DNA from: Rhizobium sp. 16-449-1b
GTDB lineage: Bacteria; Pseudomonadota; Alphaproteobacteria; Rhizobiales; Rhizobiaceae
DNA length: 64,000 nucleotides
NCBI RefSeq assembly: GCF_017741935.1
Contig: NZ_JAGHMH010000026.1
Coordinates: 62,001-126,000 of the forward strand
Reading direction: 5' to 3'
The position numbers were made by a program, and so were the translations under genes. Within the stretch, counting starts at the first letter, position 1. Each line of letters opens with the position of its first letter. The notes under the pieces were generated by a model. The model ran no database searches. It worked only from the letters and a program-made list of their open reading frames with translations, and was not told the origin of the DNA. Shown here piece by piece: positions 1 through 9,644 of this stretch.

Positions 1-693
1 GGAGAGGGGTACGCCCGTGAAATTCGCGACGCTCTCTTCAAGATCAGCGCGGCTTCGCTCAATCTCCGGGCAAATCCCTATGGAGGGACGCTTAATCTCG
101 CAATCCTCCCGACATTCGGCACGCGGTGGCTCGCACCGCGTCTTCCGGAGTTCCTGGCACAGAATCCGGGCATAACGATTAATCTCGTCACAAAAATCAC
201 CGCGTTCGATTTCCGTTTGGAACCTGTCGACGCTGCGATTCATTTCGGCCGACCAGAGTGGAGCAGCGGGGAGTTGGCGCTGCTTCGTCACGAGATCGTG
301 GTGCCAGCCTGCAGTCCGCAACTGCGGGATCAGTTCGAATTTTCGGAGCCGGCCGATGTTCGGAAGGCGCCTCTCCTGCATCTTTCCAGCCGACCAGATG
401 CCTGGGAGCGTTGGATGGTGATCAATGGCGTATCGCCCGATTCCGTCCATGGCATGCTCTTCGATCAGTTCGCAACGGCAACTCAAGCTGCGGTTGCCGG
501 CGTTGGGGTTGCATTGCTGCCGAGGTTTCTTATCGAGGAAGAGCTGGCGTCTGGGAAGCTGGTATGTGCCCTCGACCTCCAGATGAAAAGCGCAGAGGCA
601 TACTATCTTGTTTGGCCCTCCGATCGTGCTTCGCATCCTCCGCTGCAGGCTTTCAAGAAATGGATTCTAGCGGAGACAGCGGATCAACGTTGA
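1..693 (+). CDS. LysR-family transcriptional regulator, C-terminal part (5' end outside window)
   Basis: The reading frame is open from the first base to TGA at 691-693, so the N-terminal helix-turn-helix lies outside the window. What remains (about 230 residues) is the periplasmic-binding-protein-like effector domain of a GcvA-type LysR regulator: the start reads LNLAILPTFGTRWLAPRLP, the usual opening of this domain, and the end carries the GVGVALLPRFLIEEEL segment typical of the family. It lies 123 bp upstream of and codirectional with the hglS operon. Control of that operon is plausible but not shown. A TTG at 217 is internal and not a real start. Confidence 0.85.
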   Translation, partial: GEGYAREIRDALFKISAASLNLRANPYGGTLNLAILPTFGTRWLAPRLPEFLAQNPGITINLVTKITAFDFRLEPVDAAIHFGRPEWSSGELALLRHEIVVPACSPQLRDQFEFSEPADVRKAPLLHLSSRPDAWERWMVINGVSPDSVHGMLFDQFATATQAAVAGVGVALLPRFLIEEELASGKLVCALDLQMKSAEAYYLVWPSDRASHPPLQAFKKWILAETADQR

Positions 694-816
694 TTGGTCC
701 TATTCCCAAGCGGAATGACATCTGACGGATCGATTGATTGCTGTTGGCATTTTCCGGATGAATACTCCTCTGCATCATGAGCCCCGGGAATGAGGGCATC
801 GACAGAGGAGGCCGTT

Positions 817-2232
817 ATGACAACGCAATTCGCGCATCCCGACGACATTCGTACACGCTTTTCCAAAGCGATGTCCGAGATGTATCGCAATGAGGTGCCG
901 CAATATGGGACCTTGATGGAACTCGTTTCGGACGTGAACGATGCGACATTGGCGAATGATCCTGCGCTTCAGGAGGCGATGGTCAGAAATGACGAGCTGG
1001 ATCGTCTTGATATCGAGCGTCACGGCGCGATCCGTCTCGGGACGGCTGAAGAGCTGTTCAATATCCGGCGCGTTTTCGCGGTCATGGGAATGTATCCGGT
1101 AGGATACTACGACCTTTCGGTTGCCGGCATTCCCGTCCACTCAACGGCGTTTCGTCCGGTTGACGATAAAGCGTTGAGCCGCAATCCTTTCCGTGTGTTC
1201 ACGTCGCTCCTTCGTCTCGAACTCATCGAGGACGAAGCCCTTCGTGCCGAGGCCGCCGAGATTCTCGGGCGCCGGCAGATCTTCACGGCGCCGGCTTTGG
1301 CTCTGGTTGAGAAGGCCGAGGCAGACGGCGGCCTGAGCGATGCCGACGCCGACGATTTCGTCCGCGAGGCCCTTGAGACATTTCGCTGGCACAACGATGC
1401 CACCGTTACGCTTGCCGCATACAAACGCCTTCATGATGCCCATCGCCTTATCGCCGACGTCGTGAGCTTCAAAGGGCCGCACATCAACCACCTGACACCG
1501 CGCACGCTCGATATCGATGCCGTCCAGGCAGAAATGCCGAAGCGCGGGATTTCCCCTAAGGCCGTAATCGAGGGGCCGCCGCGGCGCAAATGCGCGATCC
1601 TCCTGCGTCAGACGAGTTTCAAGGCCTTGGAAGAGGGCATCAATTTCAAGCCGTCCGAGGACCAGCAGTCGAGCGGAATGCACACCGCGCGATTCGGCGA
1701 GATCGAGCAGCGCGGTGTCGCGCTGACTCCGAAGGGCCGCAAGCTTTACGACGATCTTCTTGCGGCGGTCCGGCGCGATGTACAGGTCGGGGCATCCGGA
1801 GGTAAGTCAAAAGACTACAATGTCCAACTGACCGAGACCTTCGGTGAGTTTCCCGACGAATGGGCCGATCTGCGAAAACAGGAATTGGCGTATTTCCGGT
1901 ACTCGACAACAGAAAAGGGGAGTCGTTGCTCGCCTCACGACCGCTTGCCGACAACGCTCGATGCTCTGATCGACGCCGGCTTTATCCGCTTCGACCCGAT
2001 CGTTTACGAAGATTTTCTCCCCGTCAGCGCGGCAGGCATTTTCCAGTCGAACCTGGGTACCGACGCGCAGCAGAACTACTCTGAACGGTCGAACCGAGAT
2101 GCATTTGAAAACGGTCTCGGTAGCACTGTGCAAGACGAGCTTGCCCTATATGCGGAGGCTGAGAATCGGTCGTTGGATCAGACCTATGAAACGCTCGGTC
2201 ATCCCGAACTCGCGCAGCGTTCGATCGCGTAA
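817..2232 (+). CDS. hglS: 2-oxoadipate dioxygenase/decarboxylase (HglS, DUF1338 family)
   Basis: 471 residues. HglS enzymes are Fe(II)-dependent and convert 2-oxoadipate to D-2-hydroxyglutarate with loss of CO2 in bacterial lysine catabolism. Visible family features: ERHGAIRLGT with His69 and Arg73, PHINHLTPRT with His225, and FGEIEQRG with Glu295; these match the His/His/Glu metal ligands and the substrate-binding Arg described for the Pseudomonas enzyme. An ATG at 817 preceded by GAGGAG (805-810) is preferred to a start at 790. It is the first gene of a set with a D-2-hydroxyglutarate dehydrogenase only 12 bp downstream, the next enzyme needed, which strongly supports the function. Confidence 0.9.
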   Translation: MTTQFAHPDDIRTRFSKAMSEMYRNEVPQYGTLMELVSDVNDATLANDPALQEAMVRNDELDRLDIERHGAIRLGTAEELFNIRRVFAVMGMYPVGYYDLSVAGIPVHSTAFRPVDDKALSRNPFRVFTSLLRLELIEDEALRAEAAEILGRRQIFTAPALALVEKAEADGGLSDADADDFVREALETFRWHNDATVTLAAYKRLHDAHRLIADVVSFKGPHINHLTPRTLDIDAVQAEMPKRGISPKAVIEGPPRRKCAILLRQTSFKALEEGINFKPSEDQQSSGMHTARFGEIEQRGVALTPKGRKLYDDLLAAVRRDVQVGASGGKSKDYNVQLTETFGEFPDEWADLRKQELAYFRYSTTEKGSRCSPHDRLPTTLDALIDAGFIRFDPIVYEDFLPVSAAGIFQSNLGTDAQQNYSERSNRDAFENGLGSTVQDELALYAEAENRSLDQTYETLGHPELAQRSIA

Positions 2233-2244
2233 GGGGTGACTTCG

Positions 2245-5200
2245 ATGCCTGCGCGCGAAACGGAGCGAAATCAACAGGCGTTCAAACGCTTTTCCACAAC
2301 GCTGGTGCGCGCCGGCTTTAAAGGCGAGACAGTCAGCGACCTCGGATCTCTGACTGTCTATTCAACTGACAACAGCATCTATCAGGTCCGCCCGATGGGC
2401 GTGGCCTTCCCGAGATCTGCCGACGATCTGGTGATCTTGGTTAAGTGTGCCGGCGAAACGGGAATCCCGCTTTCCGCTCGCGGCGGCGGAACGGGCACCA
2501 ACGGCCAATCTCTGACCAGCGGTGTCGTGGTTGATCTCTCGCGCCATATGAATGGCATCGAGGGTCTCGATCTGGCCGCTGGGACGGTCACCGTCCAGCC
2601 AGGCGTCGTTCTCAACGAACTCAATGCGTTTCTCGAGCCGCACGGTTATTTCTTCCCGCCCACGGTTTCGACGGCATCTCGCGCGACGATCGGTGGGATG
2701 ATCGGAACCGATGCCTCGGGAAAAGGCTCGCGCATATACGGCAAGACGTCAGACTACCTGCATTCACTCGAGATCGTGCTCTCGGATGGCAGCGCTTCTA
2801 AAATCGAGGACCTCGACCTTGCGACTGCGCGCCTCGTGGCGCAACAGGATTCACTTGTCGGTCGAGCCTACCGCGAAGTTCTGCGCGTCATTTCGGAAAA
2901 CGTCGAGGAGATTGCATCGGCGTTCCCCAAAATGAATCGCGGTCTCACGGGATACAACCTTCAAAGCGTCCTGAAAGACGATGGGAAAGTACGGCTCGCT
3001 TACTTGCTGGCAGGTTCCGAAGGAACATTGGCGTTCACGACGTCGGTGACCCTGAGAATTTTGCGCCGTCCGAAGCTGAAGGCGCTCGTTCCGATACGCT
3101 ACGCGCACTTCCAGACGGCGCTTGAGGATGTTTTGCTTCTTTTGGACGCAAATCCCTCGGCGGTCGAAATCATCGACGACAAGGTTCTGACCCTGGCACA
3201 GCAGGATCCTGTCTGGTCATCGATCGAAGCGGTGCTCGGAAGTGATGCAAGGGTCGCCGTCGGCGGTCTGAATTTCGTAGAGTTCCTAGCTGACGACGAA
3301 GACGAACTGCAGCGCAAGCTCGATAGTTTGGCCGGGCAACTCGCTCAGCGCTCGCACCTCTTTATCGACTGGAGGATTGTCACCGACTCAAAGCTTATTG
3401 CCGAGCTTTGGTCTCTTCGGGAAAAGTCCGTCGGCCTGCTCGGCAGGCTTTCGCCGACAAAGCAAGGCATCGCGTTCGTCGAAGATACGGCTGTTCCACC
3501 GGAAAGGCTCCCTGACTTTGTCCGCGAGTTCCGAGACGTATTGGACAGTCATGGCGTGACCTACGGCATGTATGGCCACGCCGATGTCGGTTGCCTTCAC
3601 GTTCGGCCCGCGCTCAACATGCGTGATCCTCGCGATGCCGCCCTCATTCGTCCCATCAGTGACGCAATCGCGTCTTTGTCGAAGAAATACGGCGGCCTCC
3701 TGTGGGGCGAACACGGCCGCGGCTATCGAGGCGAATACTCGCCGTTCTTCTTTGGAGACAGGCTTTACCGGGAACTTTGTTCAATCAAGCGCGTCTTCGA
3801 CCCTTCGAACCTGTTCAATCCCGGAAAACTCGCGTCGCCCACGGGCGAGGGGATCGATGCGATCGACACGGTCTCGTTTCGTGGAGAGTTCGATCGTCAA
3901 ATCGACGCGACCCATGCGAAGGCTTTCGATCGCGCTCTAGCGTGCAACGGCAATGGCGCGTGCTTCAACTGGGACAAATCCGATCCCATGTGTCCGTCCT
4001 ACAAAGCGACACGCGACCGAAACCAGTCTCCAAAGGGGCGCGCGGCCCTCATCCGTGAATGGGCTCGTTTGCGGTCTCTTAATGGCACGAGTCGCACGGC
4101 AGCCGAACTGTCCGGCGTCGAGGAGGCATTGAAACAAAGCCTTTCGACATGTCTCTCCTGCAAGGCGTGCTCGAGCCAGTGTCCGATCAAGGTCGACATA
4201 CCTTCGATGAAGGCGCAATTTCTGCATAACTACTATCGCCGACGGCGCAGGCCGTTCCGGCACCATCTACTATCGCAAAGCGAAAATGCATTCCGCATTG
4301 CGCGACGGCTTCCGAAGATTGCGAATATTGCCAAAGCGGCAATGAGCTTCTGCGGAGGGGATCGTCTGACTAGATTGGTCGATCTCCCTGACTTCTATCC
4401 TGCCAAAGCTTCGCGTCCGACCCTTGGCGACCCTGAACGCCTCTTGAATCTTCCGGACGATGAGAAGCAGCGAACGGTTATTCTGCTCGAAGATACTTTT
4501 ACGAGTTCCTTTGACGGCGGTGTGGTGAGCGCGTCATACGCGCTTCTCGAACGGCTTGGTTACAAGGTCTGGCGTGAACCGCCGATGGCCAATGGGAAGG
4601 CCGCTTACGTCATCGGAAATCTGGAAGCTTTCGAAAAAACCGCGCGTGCAGCGATATTGCGGCAGGAGACGCTTCTGGCAACAGGCATTTCCGTTATCGG
4701 CATCGAGCCGGTAACGACCCTGATGCATGACCATGAATACAAATCCTACCGTGCAGACAGCGCAACGTCCGCTGTTATCCTCACGTTCGAAGATTTTCTA
4801 CTTCGGGAGATAAAGAGCGATCGCATCTCGATCTCTACCCTCCCAGCGAATAAGCAGAACTACTCCCTGTTCCTGCACTGCACGGAGAAAACCGCCAGAC
4901 CATCTGCCGCTGCAAGTTGGATCGAGATCTTCACGTTCTTCGGCGCGGATGCGACATATGTTCCGACAGGTTGCTGCGGCATGGCCGGAATGTTCGGACA
5001 CGAAATCGAACACCAAGCAATGTCCAAAAAGCTCTTCTCTATGAGCTGGGCGGAGAAACTGGACGGTCTAAAAGGCAGCATTCCTCTCATTACCGGGTTC
5101 TCTTGCCGCTGTCAGACAGAGCGTCTGACAAACATGGAAGCGCGGCACCCGGTTGAGGCCCTCTTGCAGATTGTCAGCGGCGTGCCCGCGTCCGGTCATG

Positions 5201-5268
5201 CGCTGACGAGACAAAACACACTCAAATCCACACAATCAGATTATGAAAGGAATGGTCATGTCGACTAA
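2245..5268 (+). CDS. ydiJ: D-2-hydroxyglutarate dehydrogenase, YdiJ-type FAD/Fe-S protein
   Basis: About 1007 residues, close to the usual length of YdiJ proteins. Order of domains: FAD-binding PCMH domain with RGGGTGTNGQSLT near residue 85, FAD-linked oxidase C domain to about 540, ferredoxin-like cysteine clusters near 567 (CNGNGACFNWDKSDPMC) and 635 (CLSCKACSSQCPI), then a CCG-type domain with PTGCCGMAGMFGHE near 909. The family oxidises D-2-hydroxyglutarate to 2-oxoglutarate, the product expected from the HglS neighbour. ATG 2245 has AAGGGG eight bases upstream; GTG 2236 is an alternative. The 3' end overlaps the next start by 11 bp, so the genes are translationally coupled. A lactate- or glycolate-type substrate is less likely because of context. 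Confidence 0.85.
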   Translation: MPARETERNQQAFKRFSTTLVRAGFKGETVSDLGSLTVYSTDNSIYQVRPMGVAFPRSADDLVILVKCAGETGIPLSARGGGTGTNGQSLTSGVVVDLSRHMNGIEGLDLAAGTVTVQPGVVLNELNAFLEPHGYFFPPTVSTASRATIGGMIGTDASGKGSRIYGKTSDYLHSLEIVLSDGSASKIEDLDLATARLVAQQDSLVGRAYREVLRVISENVEEIASAFPKMNRGLTGYNLQSVLKDDGKVRLAYLLAGSEGTLAFTTSVTLRILRRPKLKALVPIRYAHFQTALEDVLLLLDANPSAVEIIDDKVLTLAQQDPVWSSIEAVLGSDARVAVGGLNFVEFLADDEDELQRKLDSLAGQLAQRSHLFIDWRIVTDSKLIAELWSLREKSVGLLGRLSPTKQGIAFVEDTAVPPERLPDFVREFRDVLDSHGVTYGMYGHADVGCLHVRPALNMRDPRDAALIRPISDAIASLSKKYGGLLWGEHGRGYRGEYSPFFFGDRLYRELCSIKRVFDPSNLFNPGKLASPTGEGIDAIDTVSFRGEFDRQIDATHAKAFDRALACNGNGACFNWDKSDPMCPSYKATRDRNQSPKGRAALIREWARLRSLNGTSRTAAELSGVEEALKQSLSTCLSCKACSSQCPIKVDIPSMKAQFLHNYYRRRRRPFRHHLLSQSENAFRIARRLPKIANIAKAAMSFCGGDRLTRLVDLPDFYPAKASRPTLGDPERLLNLPDDEKQRTVILLEDTFTSSFDGGVVSASYALLERLGYKVWREPPMANGKAAYVIGNLEAFEKTARAAILRQETLLATGISVIGIEPVTTLMHDHEYKSYRADSATSAVILTFEDFLLREIKSDRISISTLPANKQNYSLFLHCTEKTARPSAAASWIEIFTFFGADATYVPTGCCGMAGMFGHEIEHQAMSKKLFSMSWAEKLDGLKGSIPLITGFSCRCQTERLTNMEARHPVEALLQIVSGVPASGHALTRQNTLKSTQSDYERNGHVD

Positions 5269-6820
5269 CGCACTTCAAAAAGGAGCAGGCGCATCGAGCC
5301 TGCCGTTGAAAACAGTCACCGACAAGCTCCTTACAGAACTTGGGATCGCGCCGGAAGCATATGCCAAGGGCGAGATTCGCGCTCGGACACCGATTACAGG
5401 TGAGACCCTTGGTCAGATTGCCAGCATCACCCGTGATGAGGCTTCCGCAATCGTTGAAAAATCTCATCAGTCATTTCTCGAATGGCGTGACGTGCCGGGC
5501 CCACAACGTGGCGAATTGATCAGGCTTTTGGGTGAGGAACTGCGCGCGAACAAGGAGGCTCTGGGCCAGCTTGTTTCCATCGAGGTCGGCAAAATCACGT
5601 CCGAAGGTCTGGGCGAAATTCAGGAAATGATCGATATCTGCGATTTCGCAGTCGGTCTATCGCGCCAGCTCTACGGTCTGACGATCGCGACCGAGCGTGC
5701 CGACCACCGCATGATGGAAACTTGGCACCCACTCGGTGTTATCGGCATTATAACGGCCTTCAATTTCCCGGTTGCGGTTTGGGCCTGGAACGCGGCACTG
5801 GCGCTGGTTTGCGGAAACAGCGTCGTCTGGAAGCCGTCCGAGAAGACAATGCTGACCGCTCTTGCGACCCAGGCTATCTTCGAGAAAGCGCTCAAGCGCT
5901 TTAAGGCTCAGGGTGGTCAGGCTCCCGAAGGTCTTGCTCAGATGATTATCGGCCGCCGTGACGTCGGCGAGGTTCTCGTCGAAGACCATCGCGTTCCTCT
6001 CGTATCGGCGACGGGCTCAACGGCGATGGGCCGTGCGGTCGGGCCGAAGCTCGCCCAGCGTTTCGCCCGCGCAATTCTGGAGCTCGGTGGAAACAACGCC
6101 GCTATCGTTTCGCCGACAGCGGATCTCGACCTTACCCTGCGTGGCGTTGCCTTCGCAGCAATGGGGACCGCCGGCCAGCGTTGCACATCGCTGCGCCGCT
6201 TGTTCGTTCATGAAAGCGTCTACGATAGCTTCGTCGACAGGCTGACGAAGGCCTACGCCTCCGTCTCTGTCGGAAATCCGCTCGAAGGCAATCTCGTCGG
6301 TCCGCTGATCGACAGGCTCGCCTTTGACGCTATGCAATCCGCACTGCAGGCCGCTCAGGCAGCAGGTGGAAAGGTAAGTGGTGGCGAGCGTCTTAGCGCC
6401 GAAAGCGAAGAAGCCTACTACGTGCGTCCGGCACTGGTCGAAATGCCAAGCCAGCTTGGCCCCGTAAAAGACGAGACATTCGCTCCGATCCTCTACGTCA
6501 TGAAATACAGCGCGTTCAACGACGTCTTGCGACTGCATAACGCAGTGCCCCAGGGTCTTTCCTCGTCAATCTTCACAAATGATATGCGTGAAGCTGAGCT
6601 GTTCATCTCCGCTCGTGGCTCGGATTGCGGTATCGCCAATGTCAACATCGGTCCGTCCGGTGCAGAAATCGGTGGCGCCTTTGGCGGCGAGAAGGAAACT
6701 GGCGGCGGCCGTGAATCCGGCTCGGACGCGTGGAAGGCCTACATGCGCCGCGCAACCAACACGATCAACTATGGCCGCACCCTGCCGCTCGCGCAGGGCG
6801 TCAAGTTCGACATCGAGTAG
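5258..6820 (+). CDS. amaB: ALDH7-family aminoadipate-semialdehyde / piperideine-6-carboxylate dehydrogenase
   Basis: 520 residues of the aldehyde dehydrogenase superfamily. The C-terminal run GRESGSDAWKAYMRR followed by NTINY is the hallmark of the ALDH7 (antiquitin/AmaB/Pcd) group, which oxidises L-2-aminoadipate 6-semialdehyde to L-2-aminoadipate with NAD(P)+. Catalytic Cys309 lies in GTAGQRCTS and the general base Glu275 in ILELGGNN. The ATG at 5258 has GAAAGGA six bases upstream and is preferred to the in-frame ATGs at 5243 and 5252. It overlaps the dehydrogenase gene before it and is 9 bp from the aminotransferase, which would act on its product. Confidence 0.88.
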   Translation: MSTNALQKGAGASSLPLKTVTDKLLTELGIAPEAYAKGEIRARTPITGETLGQIASITRDEASAIVEKSHQSFLEWRDVPGPQRGELIRLLGEELRANKEALGQLVSIEVGKITSEGLGEIQEMIDICDFAVGLSRQLYGLTIATERADHRMMETWHPLGVIGIITAFNFPVAVWAWNAALALVCGNSVVWKPSEKTMLTALATQAIFEKALKRFKAQGGQAPEGLAQMIIGRRDVGEVLVEDHRVPLVSATGSTAMGRAVGPKLAQRFARAILELGGNNAAIVSPTADLDLTLRGVAFAAMGTAGQRCTSLRRLFVHESVYDSFVDRLTKAYASVSVGNPLEGNLVGPLIDRLAFDAMQSALQAAQAAGGKVSGGERLSAESEEAYYVRPALVEMPSQLGPVKDETFAPILYVMKYSAFNDVLRLHNAVPQGLSSSIFTNDMREAELFISARGSDCGIANVNIGPSGAEIGGAFGGEKETGGGRESGSDAWKAYMRRATNTINYGRTLPLAQGVKFDIE

Positions 6821-6829
6821 GACCGAACG

Positions 6830-8056
6830 ATGGACACTGTCGTCAACAGCTCACATTTCCGGCCAGCCGAAAGGCTGGTCGAGATCGGCGTCTCCGAGAT
6901 CCTGAAGATCACCGGCCATGCCAACGAACTGAAGAAACAAGGTCGCGATGTCATCATTCTCGGTGCGGGCGAACCGGACTTCGACACGCCCGACAACATC
7001 AAGGAGGCCGCGGTTAGAGCGATCGCGGCTGGCCAGACGAAGTACACCGCCCTCGACGGTACCGCAGAGCTAAAGGCGGCAATCCGGCACAAGTTCAAGA
7101 CCGAAAACGGTCTGGAATTCGAGCAGAACCAGATAACTGTCGCGGCCGGCGCCAAGCAGGTGATCTACAACGCGATGATGGCGACGCTCAATCCGGGCGA
7201 TGAGGTGATCATCCCGACGCCGTTCTGGGTAACCTATGCGGACATCGTGCTGATCGCCGGCGGCAAGCCCGTTCTCGTCCCCTGCAGGGAAGAGAACGGC
7301 TTTCGTTTGTCGCCGAGTGATCTCGAGGCGGCGATAACGCCGAAAACGCGTTGGCTGATGTTGAATTCTCCGTCGAACCCTTCCGGCGCGGCCTATTCGG
7401 CTGAACAATATCGCCCGCTCCTCGACATCCTGCTGCGTCATCCGCAAGTCTGGCTGATGGTGGACGATATGTACGAGCATATCGTCTATGGCGACTTTGA
7501 GTTCGTCACTCCGGCGGCGATCGAACCTAGGCTTGCCGCACGAACACTGACGATCAACGGCGTATCGAAGGCCTACGCCATGACGGGCTGGCGTATCGGA
7601 TATGCCGGAGGGCCGACGGAGCTTATCAGATCGATGGCGATCGTTCAGAGCCAGTCGACTTCCTGCCCGTCGTCGGTCAGCCAGGCTGCTGCCGTCGAAG
7701 CGCTCACGGGCTCCCAGGATATTCTTGCGCCGCGCCGCGCATCCTTCCAGCAGCGCCGCGACGTCGTTGTCAGTGCCCTGAACAACATCGTCGGCATAAG
7801 CTGCCGCGTTCCGGACGGCGCTTTCTACACCTATGCGAGCGTCGAAGGTCTGATTGGGCGCAAAACGCCGACGGGAGACGTCATCGATAGCGATTCTGCT
7901 TTTGCATCCTATCTGCTCCGGGCAGCAGACGTCGCCGTCGTCCCTGGCTCCGCGTTCGGCTTGGCGCCATACTTCCGGATTTCCTACGCCACTTCAATGG
8001 AGGAATTGGTGGAAGCCTGCCGGCGCATCAGCGTCGCAGCATTGCACCTGCAGTAA
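6830..8056 (+). CDS. Class I/II PLP-dependent aminotransferase, probable 2-aminoadipate aminotransferase
   Basis: 408 residues of fold-type I aspartate-aminotransferase class. The PLP lysine is Lys247 in NGVSKAYAMTGWRIGY, with Asn183 in NSPSNPSG, Asp212 in the VDDMYE stretch and the carboxylate-binding Arg383 in FRISYATS. Sequence alone says only aromatic/aspartate-type aminotransferase. Position between an aminoadipate-semialdehyde dehydrogenase and a glutamate dehydrogenase, in one operon with a 2-oxoadipate decarboxylase, makes 2-aminoadipate plus 2-oxoglutarate to 2-oxoadipate plus glutamate the best inferred reaction. The start is 9 bp after the previous stop, with AGGA before it. Confidence 0.82.
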   Translation: MDTVVNSSHFRPAERLVEIGVSEILKITGHANELKKQGRDVIILGAGEPDFDTPDNIKEAAVRAIAAGQTKYTALDGTAELKAAIRHKFKTENGLEFEQNQITVAAGAKQVIYNAMMATLNPGDEVIIPTPFWVTYADIVLIAGGKPVLVPCREENGFRLSPSDLEAAITPKTRWLMLNSPSNPSGAAYSAEQYRPLLDILLRHPQVWLMVDDMYEHIVYGDFEFVTPAAIEPRLAARTLTINGVSKAYAMTGWRIGYAGGPTELIRSMAIVQSQSTSCPSSVSQAAAVEALTGSQDILAPRRASFQQRRDVVVSALNNIVGISCRVPDGAFYTYASVEGLIGRKTPTGDVIDSDSAFASYLLRAADVAVVPGSAFGLAPYFRISYATSMEELVEACRRISVAALHLQ

Positions 8057-8213
8057 GGTCGCCCGCCGGGCCGGGCGTTGGGACCTGGCCTGTCGACTTT
8101 TATGCACCGGCCTCGATGGTTCGCCGATGCAACCCAGAAATCGCCAAATGTTGGTTGGGTCGCCGGTCAGCGAGCCCCTCACTTGTCGCCTATCGCTTAG
8201 GGAGGTCTTGAAG

Positions 8214-9644
8214 ATGGATCAATTAGCATCCAACAAAACTACACAGACGACAACATTCCTCGAAAGCGTCGATGCCTACATCGATAGCGCCATGGGCCAT
8301 TTGAACCTCTCCGATGGATTGGCAGAGCGTATCAAGGCCTGCAATTCGACTTACACCGTCCGTTTCGGCGTGAGACTGCGCGGGCGGATGTTCAGTTTTG
8401 TCGGCTGGCGATCAGTCCACAGCGAACATGTCGAACCAGCAAAGGGTGGCATCCGGTACTCCATCCACTCCGACCAGGAAGAAGTTGAAGCGCTCGCGGC
8501 GTTGATGAGCCTGAAATGCGCCGTGGTCGATGTTCCCTTTGGCGGATCGAAAGGAGCGCTTAAGATAAATCCTGCGGATTGGGATGCACACGAACTGGAG
8601 CGTATCACCCGCCGCTTTACGCAAGAGCTCGCGAAAAGGAATCTGATTTGCCCAGGCCGGAATGTTCCTGCACCCGATATGGGAACAGGTGAGCGTGAGA
8701 TGGCCTGGATGGCCGACGAATACAAGAGAACCGGCGCGTCTGACATCGTGAATGCAAATGCATGCGTAACGGGCAAACCACTGGCACGGGGCGGGATCGC
8801 AGGGCGCACCGAGGCGACCGGCCGAGGTGTCCAGTATGCGATCCAAAGCTACCTTCGCGACTTGAACGAAAATGGTGTCGATGGTCGCCGAAATCTTGCA
8901 GAGATGACTGTGATCGTGCAGGGCTTCGGAAACGTCGGCTATCATGCCGCAAAATTCCTACATGAGAATGATGGTGCGAAGATCGTCGCGATCGTTGAGC
9001 GCGACGGCTATATTTTTAATGACAAAGGCCTGCCTGTCGAAGATGTCAAACGCTATCAGCTCACCCACGGAACAGTTCTCGGCTTCCCGTCCGCCGAGAG
9101 CGTTCAGGATCCGGAAGCGGGTCTTACGCTTGAGTGCGACATCCTTATACCGGCAGCGATGGAAAATGCGATTACGGTCCGCAACGCCGACCAGATCAAG
9201 GCACGGCTGATCGTCGAAGGTGCGAATGGACCAGTCAGCTTCGACGCCGAAGAGCGTCTCACCGACCGGGGAGTCGTCGTGCTTCCCGATCTCTTCGTCA
9301 ATGCTGGAGGCGTTGTCGTCAGTTACTTTGAGTGGGTCAAGAACATAACTCACATACCGTTTGGTCTGATGGAGCGCCGCCGTCGCGAACGTCGCAATCT
9401 TCAGATGACCCAGGCAATGGAGGCGATGACCGAGCGAGCCTTCCCTGCCGACATCAAAGACGAGTTTCTGGAGGGTGGAGCGGAGATCGACCTCGTTCGC
9501 TCCGGATTGGAAGATGTCATGCGTAGCGCCTACGATAATATCTCCGAACTGAAGCGGGCATCGAAGATTATGACCTTCCGGACCGCGGCGTATGTCATCG
9601 CCATCCGGAAGATTGGTGACGCGTATCAAGCGATCGGAATTTGA
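8214..9644 (+). CDS. Glu/Leu/Phe/Val dehydrogenase family protein, probable catabolic glutamate dehydrogenase
   Basis: 476 residues. The N-terminal substrate domain has PAKGGIRY (Lys77), VPFGGSKGALK (Lys113) and PAPDMGTGEREM with catalytic Asp155; the Rossmann domain has VQGFGNVGYHAAKF near residue 245. These are the signatures of NAD(P)-dependent glutamate dehydrogenase. The ATG at 8214 has a strong GGGAGG (8200-8205); upstream in-frame codons back to 7854 lie over the aminotransferase and are not used. A 157-bp gap follows the aminotransferase, so it may have its own promoter. Likely role: deaminate the glutamate formed by the aminotransferase and regenerate 2-oxoglutarate. A leucine or other amino acid specificity cannot be ruled out. 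Confidence 0.85.
   Translation: MDQLASNKTTQTTTFLESVDAYIDSAMGHLNLSDGLAERIKACNSTYTVRFGVRLRGRMFSFVGWRSVHSEHVEPAKGGIRYSIHSDQEEVEALAALMSLKCAVVDVPFGGSKGALKINPADWDAHELERITRRFTQELAKRNLICPGRNVPAPDMGTGEREMAWMADEYKRTGASDIVNANACVTGKPLARGGIAGRTEATGRGVQYAIQSYLRDLNENGVDGRRNLAEMTVIVQGFGNVGYHAAKFLHENDGAKIVAIVERDGYIFNDKGLPVEDVKRYQLTHGTVLGFPSAESVQDPEAGLTLECDILIPAAMENAITVRNADQIKARLIVEGANGPVSFDAEERLTDRGVVVLPDLFVNAGGVVVSYFEWVKNITHIPFGLMERRRRERRNLQMTQAMEAMTERAFPADIKDEFLEGGAEIDLVRSGLEDVMRSAYDNISELKRASKIMTFRTAAYVIAIRKIGDAYQAIGI

Noticed and set aside
8214..9644. Lysine 6-dehydrogenase as the function of the dehydrogenase gene
   Set aside because: Its motifs are those of the Glu/Leu/Phe/Val dehydrogenase family, not of the saccharopine or lysine 6-dehydrogenase family.
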